This document shows, one piece after another, positions 62,697 through 64,000 of a stretch of 64,000 nt of DNA. A model generated the notes under the pieces. It had not been told where the DNA came from, made no database searches, and saw nothing but the letters and a program-made list of their open reading frames with translations. Both the position numbers and the translations under genes were made by a program. Location: positions 62,001-126,000 of IMG/VR virus record IMGVR_UViG_3300017963_000003; one strand, written 5' to 3'. Numbering within the stretch: position 1 is the stretch's first letter; each line of letters starts with the position of its first letter. The DNA comes from a virus.

Positions 62697-63167
62697 TCAG
62701 CCCTCCTCGCTCGTGGCCAGTGCGTAGACCATCTCGGGCACGGTACACTTCTCCTCCGAAGGCCAAGGCCACTCGGCCTTCTTGAAGCACTCGGGACAGA
62801 TACGATGGCCAGACTGAACACCGTCGGCGGCCTTCGCCATGCGACCACACCTCGAACAAACCCAAAGAGGTCCTCCGAGCAACTTCGACAATCGCTCCAG
62901 GGTATCTTGGTTCAGAACGCTGAAGCGGCTCTCGTGTTCGAGTATATTCTGACGCTCTGTGAGGCCCTGCACCATCCGTTCCAGCGCCCGCCTCTCCTGT
63001 GAGGCCTGCTGGTGCATATCTCGGAGAGTCAGGCAGCGGGCCTGGAGATTGGCAACACTCAGCTTCAAGCCCTCGCGGTCTTTGATCGTCGCGCGCAGCG
63101 CCGCCGACATTGCATCGATCTCATCGAGGATCTCAGCCTTGGTCCGTCTGTCCTTCGCATCACCCAT
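62697..63167 (-). CDS. Coiled-coil protein with zinc ribbon, 156 aa
   Basis: ATG 63167 behind AAGGAGGACTGAG. N-terminal coiled coil (about residues 1-95), then CSRCGR and CPEC knuckles. Unknown early protein. Confidence 0.6.
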   Translation of the reverse strand: MGDAKDRRTKAEILDEIDAMSAALRATIKDREGLKLSVANLQARCLTLRDMHQQASQERRALERMVQGLTERQNILEHESRFSVLNQDTLERLSKLLGGPLWVCSRCGRMAKAADGVQSGHRICPECFKKAEWPWPSEEKCTVPEMVYALATSEEG

Positions 63168-63168
63168 C

Positions 63169-63231
63169 TCAGTCCTCCTTCTTCATCCGCAGCAGATCCG
63201 TACCGCCACCGGAAAACCGAACATTGCCCAT
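63169..63231 (-). CDS. Leader peptide, 20 aa
   Basis: ATG 63231 follows GGAGGATCGAAACG, the first translatable start after the early promoter at 63272. Reads MGNVRFSGGGTDLLRMKKED. Its TGA lies in the AGGAGGACTGAGATG junction, so it probably couples translation of the next gene. Confidence 0.5.
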   Translation of the reverse strand: MGNVRFSGGGTDLLRMKKED

Positions 63232-63271
63232 CGTTTCGATCCTCCGTACCAGATCACGTACGACCCTCTAT

Positions 63272-63301
63272 GCTATATCATAGGTCCAAGGTTCCTGTCA
63301 A
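63272..63301 (-). promoter_or_regulatory. Early sigma-70 promoter with conserved leader
   Basis: TTGACA, 18 nt, TATAGC on the minus strand, followed by GTCGTACG and GGTACGGAGG leader sequence. First promoter left of the CRISPR array; reads away from it. Confidence 0.75.
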
Positions 63302-63339
63302 GCAGAAATCTTCTCACTGTCACAGACCATTCCACTACC

Positions 63340-64000
63340 GTCGAGACTTCTAAACCGTCTCACAGACATCGAGGGGATCGGCCAGTCGAGACTTCTAAAC
63401 CGTCTCGCAGGTATTGTAAGCTGAGGCGATGAACCGTATTGCCAACACGGCCCGACAGTCGAGACTTCTAAACCGTCTCGCAGGTATTGGAAGCCCGCGA
63501 GAGTGAGCGCGTCTCCAGATGAGGCCAAGACGTCGAGACTTCTAAACCGTCTCGCAGGTATTGGAAGGGCCTCATGGTAGAGGATGTTGTCGGCGCGGTT
63601 GGGGGTCGAGACTTCTAAACCGTCTCGCAGGTATTGTAAGAAGAGCAACGGGCGAAGTGAGGGTACCAAGCACTTTGCGTCGAGACTTCTAAACCGTCTC
63701 GCAGGTATTGGAAGGGCGATCCCGAAAAAGATCGCGGCTTGGCCTCTCAGTCGAGACTTCTAAACCGTCTCGCAGGTATTGTAAGAACTGCGTGTTCGGG
63801 CTCCAGCTCAACCCGGCCTCTCAGTCGAGACTTCTAAACCGTCTCGCAGGTATTGTAAGCTCCGCGCGACGGAAGGGTAACGTCTACATCACCACGTCGA
63901 GACTTCTAAACCGTCTCGCAGGTATTGTAAGAGTGGACTGGCAACCACTCCAACGGAGAGTGGCGTCCGTCGAGACCTCTAAACCGTCTCGCAGGTATTG
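63340..64000. CRISPR. CRISPR array, at least 10 repeats, cut by right edge
   Basis: 36-nt repeats start at 63340, 63385, 63458, 63532, 63605, 63679, 63750, 63824, 63896 and 63969 (plus-strand reading). They contain CGAGAC and GTCTCG separated by nine bases, and end GGTATTG(T/G)AAG. Spacers between repeats 2 and 10 are 35-38 nt and all different. The first copy (63340) is degenerate in its last 14 nt and only 9 nt from the next. Repeat position 33 is T in five copies and G in three. Copy 10 has C at position 9. No cas gene is in the window. Transcript direction is unsettled (see findings). Confidence 0.95.

Noticed and set aside
63298-63669. 123-codon minus-strand ORF at the right end
   Set aside because: It translates CRISPR repeats; LRDGLEVST-like repeats show this directly.

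Overview
The window is part of a large tailed double-stranded DNA phage genome (Caudoviricetes-like), or a prophage of one. It encodes a portal protein, a large terminase, a prohead protease, a core/scaffold-like protein, many tail or receptor-binding proteins, 14 tRNAs and dozens of small zinc-binding, coiled-coil or membrane proteins. DNA is GC-rich by eye, stop codons are used conventionally, and genes carry strong Shine-Dalgarno sites and sigma-70-like promoters, so the host is a bacterium. I cannot name the host. All recognisable protein genes lie on the minus strand and read right to left. Only the tRNA cluster (about 44.6-46.1 kb) is on the plus strand.

Layout from the left. 1-9.2 kb is a head module: core/scaffold-like protein (cut by the edge), prohead protease, two small proteins, a possible minor head protein, and a portal gene interrupted by two inteins. 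9.2-16.9 kb holds two very large repetitive virion fibre/spike proteins and two smaller virion-like proteins. 16.9-22.1 kb has a KTSC-domain protein, a small structural-like protein, the large terminase and a candidate small terminase. 22.6-23.1 kb is an AT-rich gap with a 14-bp hairpin. 23.1-36.7 kb has small proteins, a permuted NlpC/P60-like protein and an adhesion module: beta-helix protein, glycosyltransferase with TPRs, two collagen-like fibres, and proteins sharing N-terminal modules. 36.7-40.2 kb has mostly singly promoted late-type genes. 40.2-44.5 kb is an operon with an ABC ATPase, a LexA-type DNA-binding protein, thymidylate kinase and a YkgJ-like protein. 46.1-63.3 kb is an early-type region of short overlapping genes: R2K-type ATP-grasp, superinfection immunity, DnaJ-like, HNH, helix-turn-helix, ribbon-helix-helix and zinc-ribbon proteins. 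63.34 kb to the right edge is a CRISPR array.

Three promoter types are visible. Early operons (44.5, 51.3, 54.8, 57.9, 63.3 kb) have TTGACA-like -35 and TATA-like -10 boxes followed by a shared leader with GTACGGGAGG-like sequence. Many late or structural genes have a CTTTAAGAATCCC-like element 26-27 nt before a TATACT-like -10 box. A third set has only TTCTTGTATATTA-like boxes. This suggests at least two promoter specificities besides host sigma-70, though no sigma factor is visible here.

The most interesting items are the phage-borne CRISPR array, whose repeat has a hairpin at one end and which has no cas gene in view; the twin-intein portal; the alternative promoter families; tRNAs with Leu anticodons but short class-I variable loops; and an apparently transcribed non-coding region next to the terminase genes.
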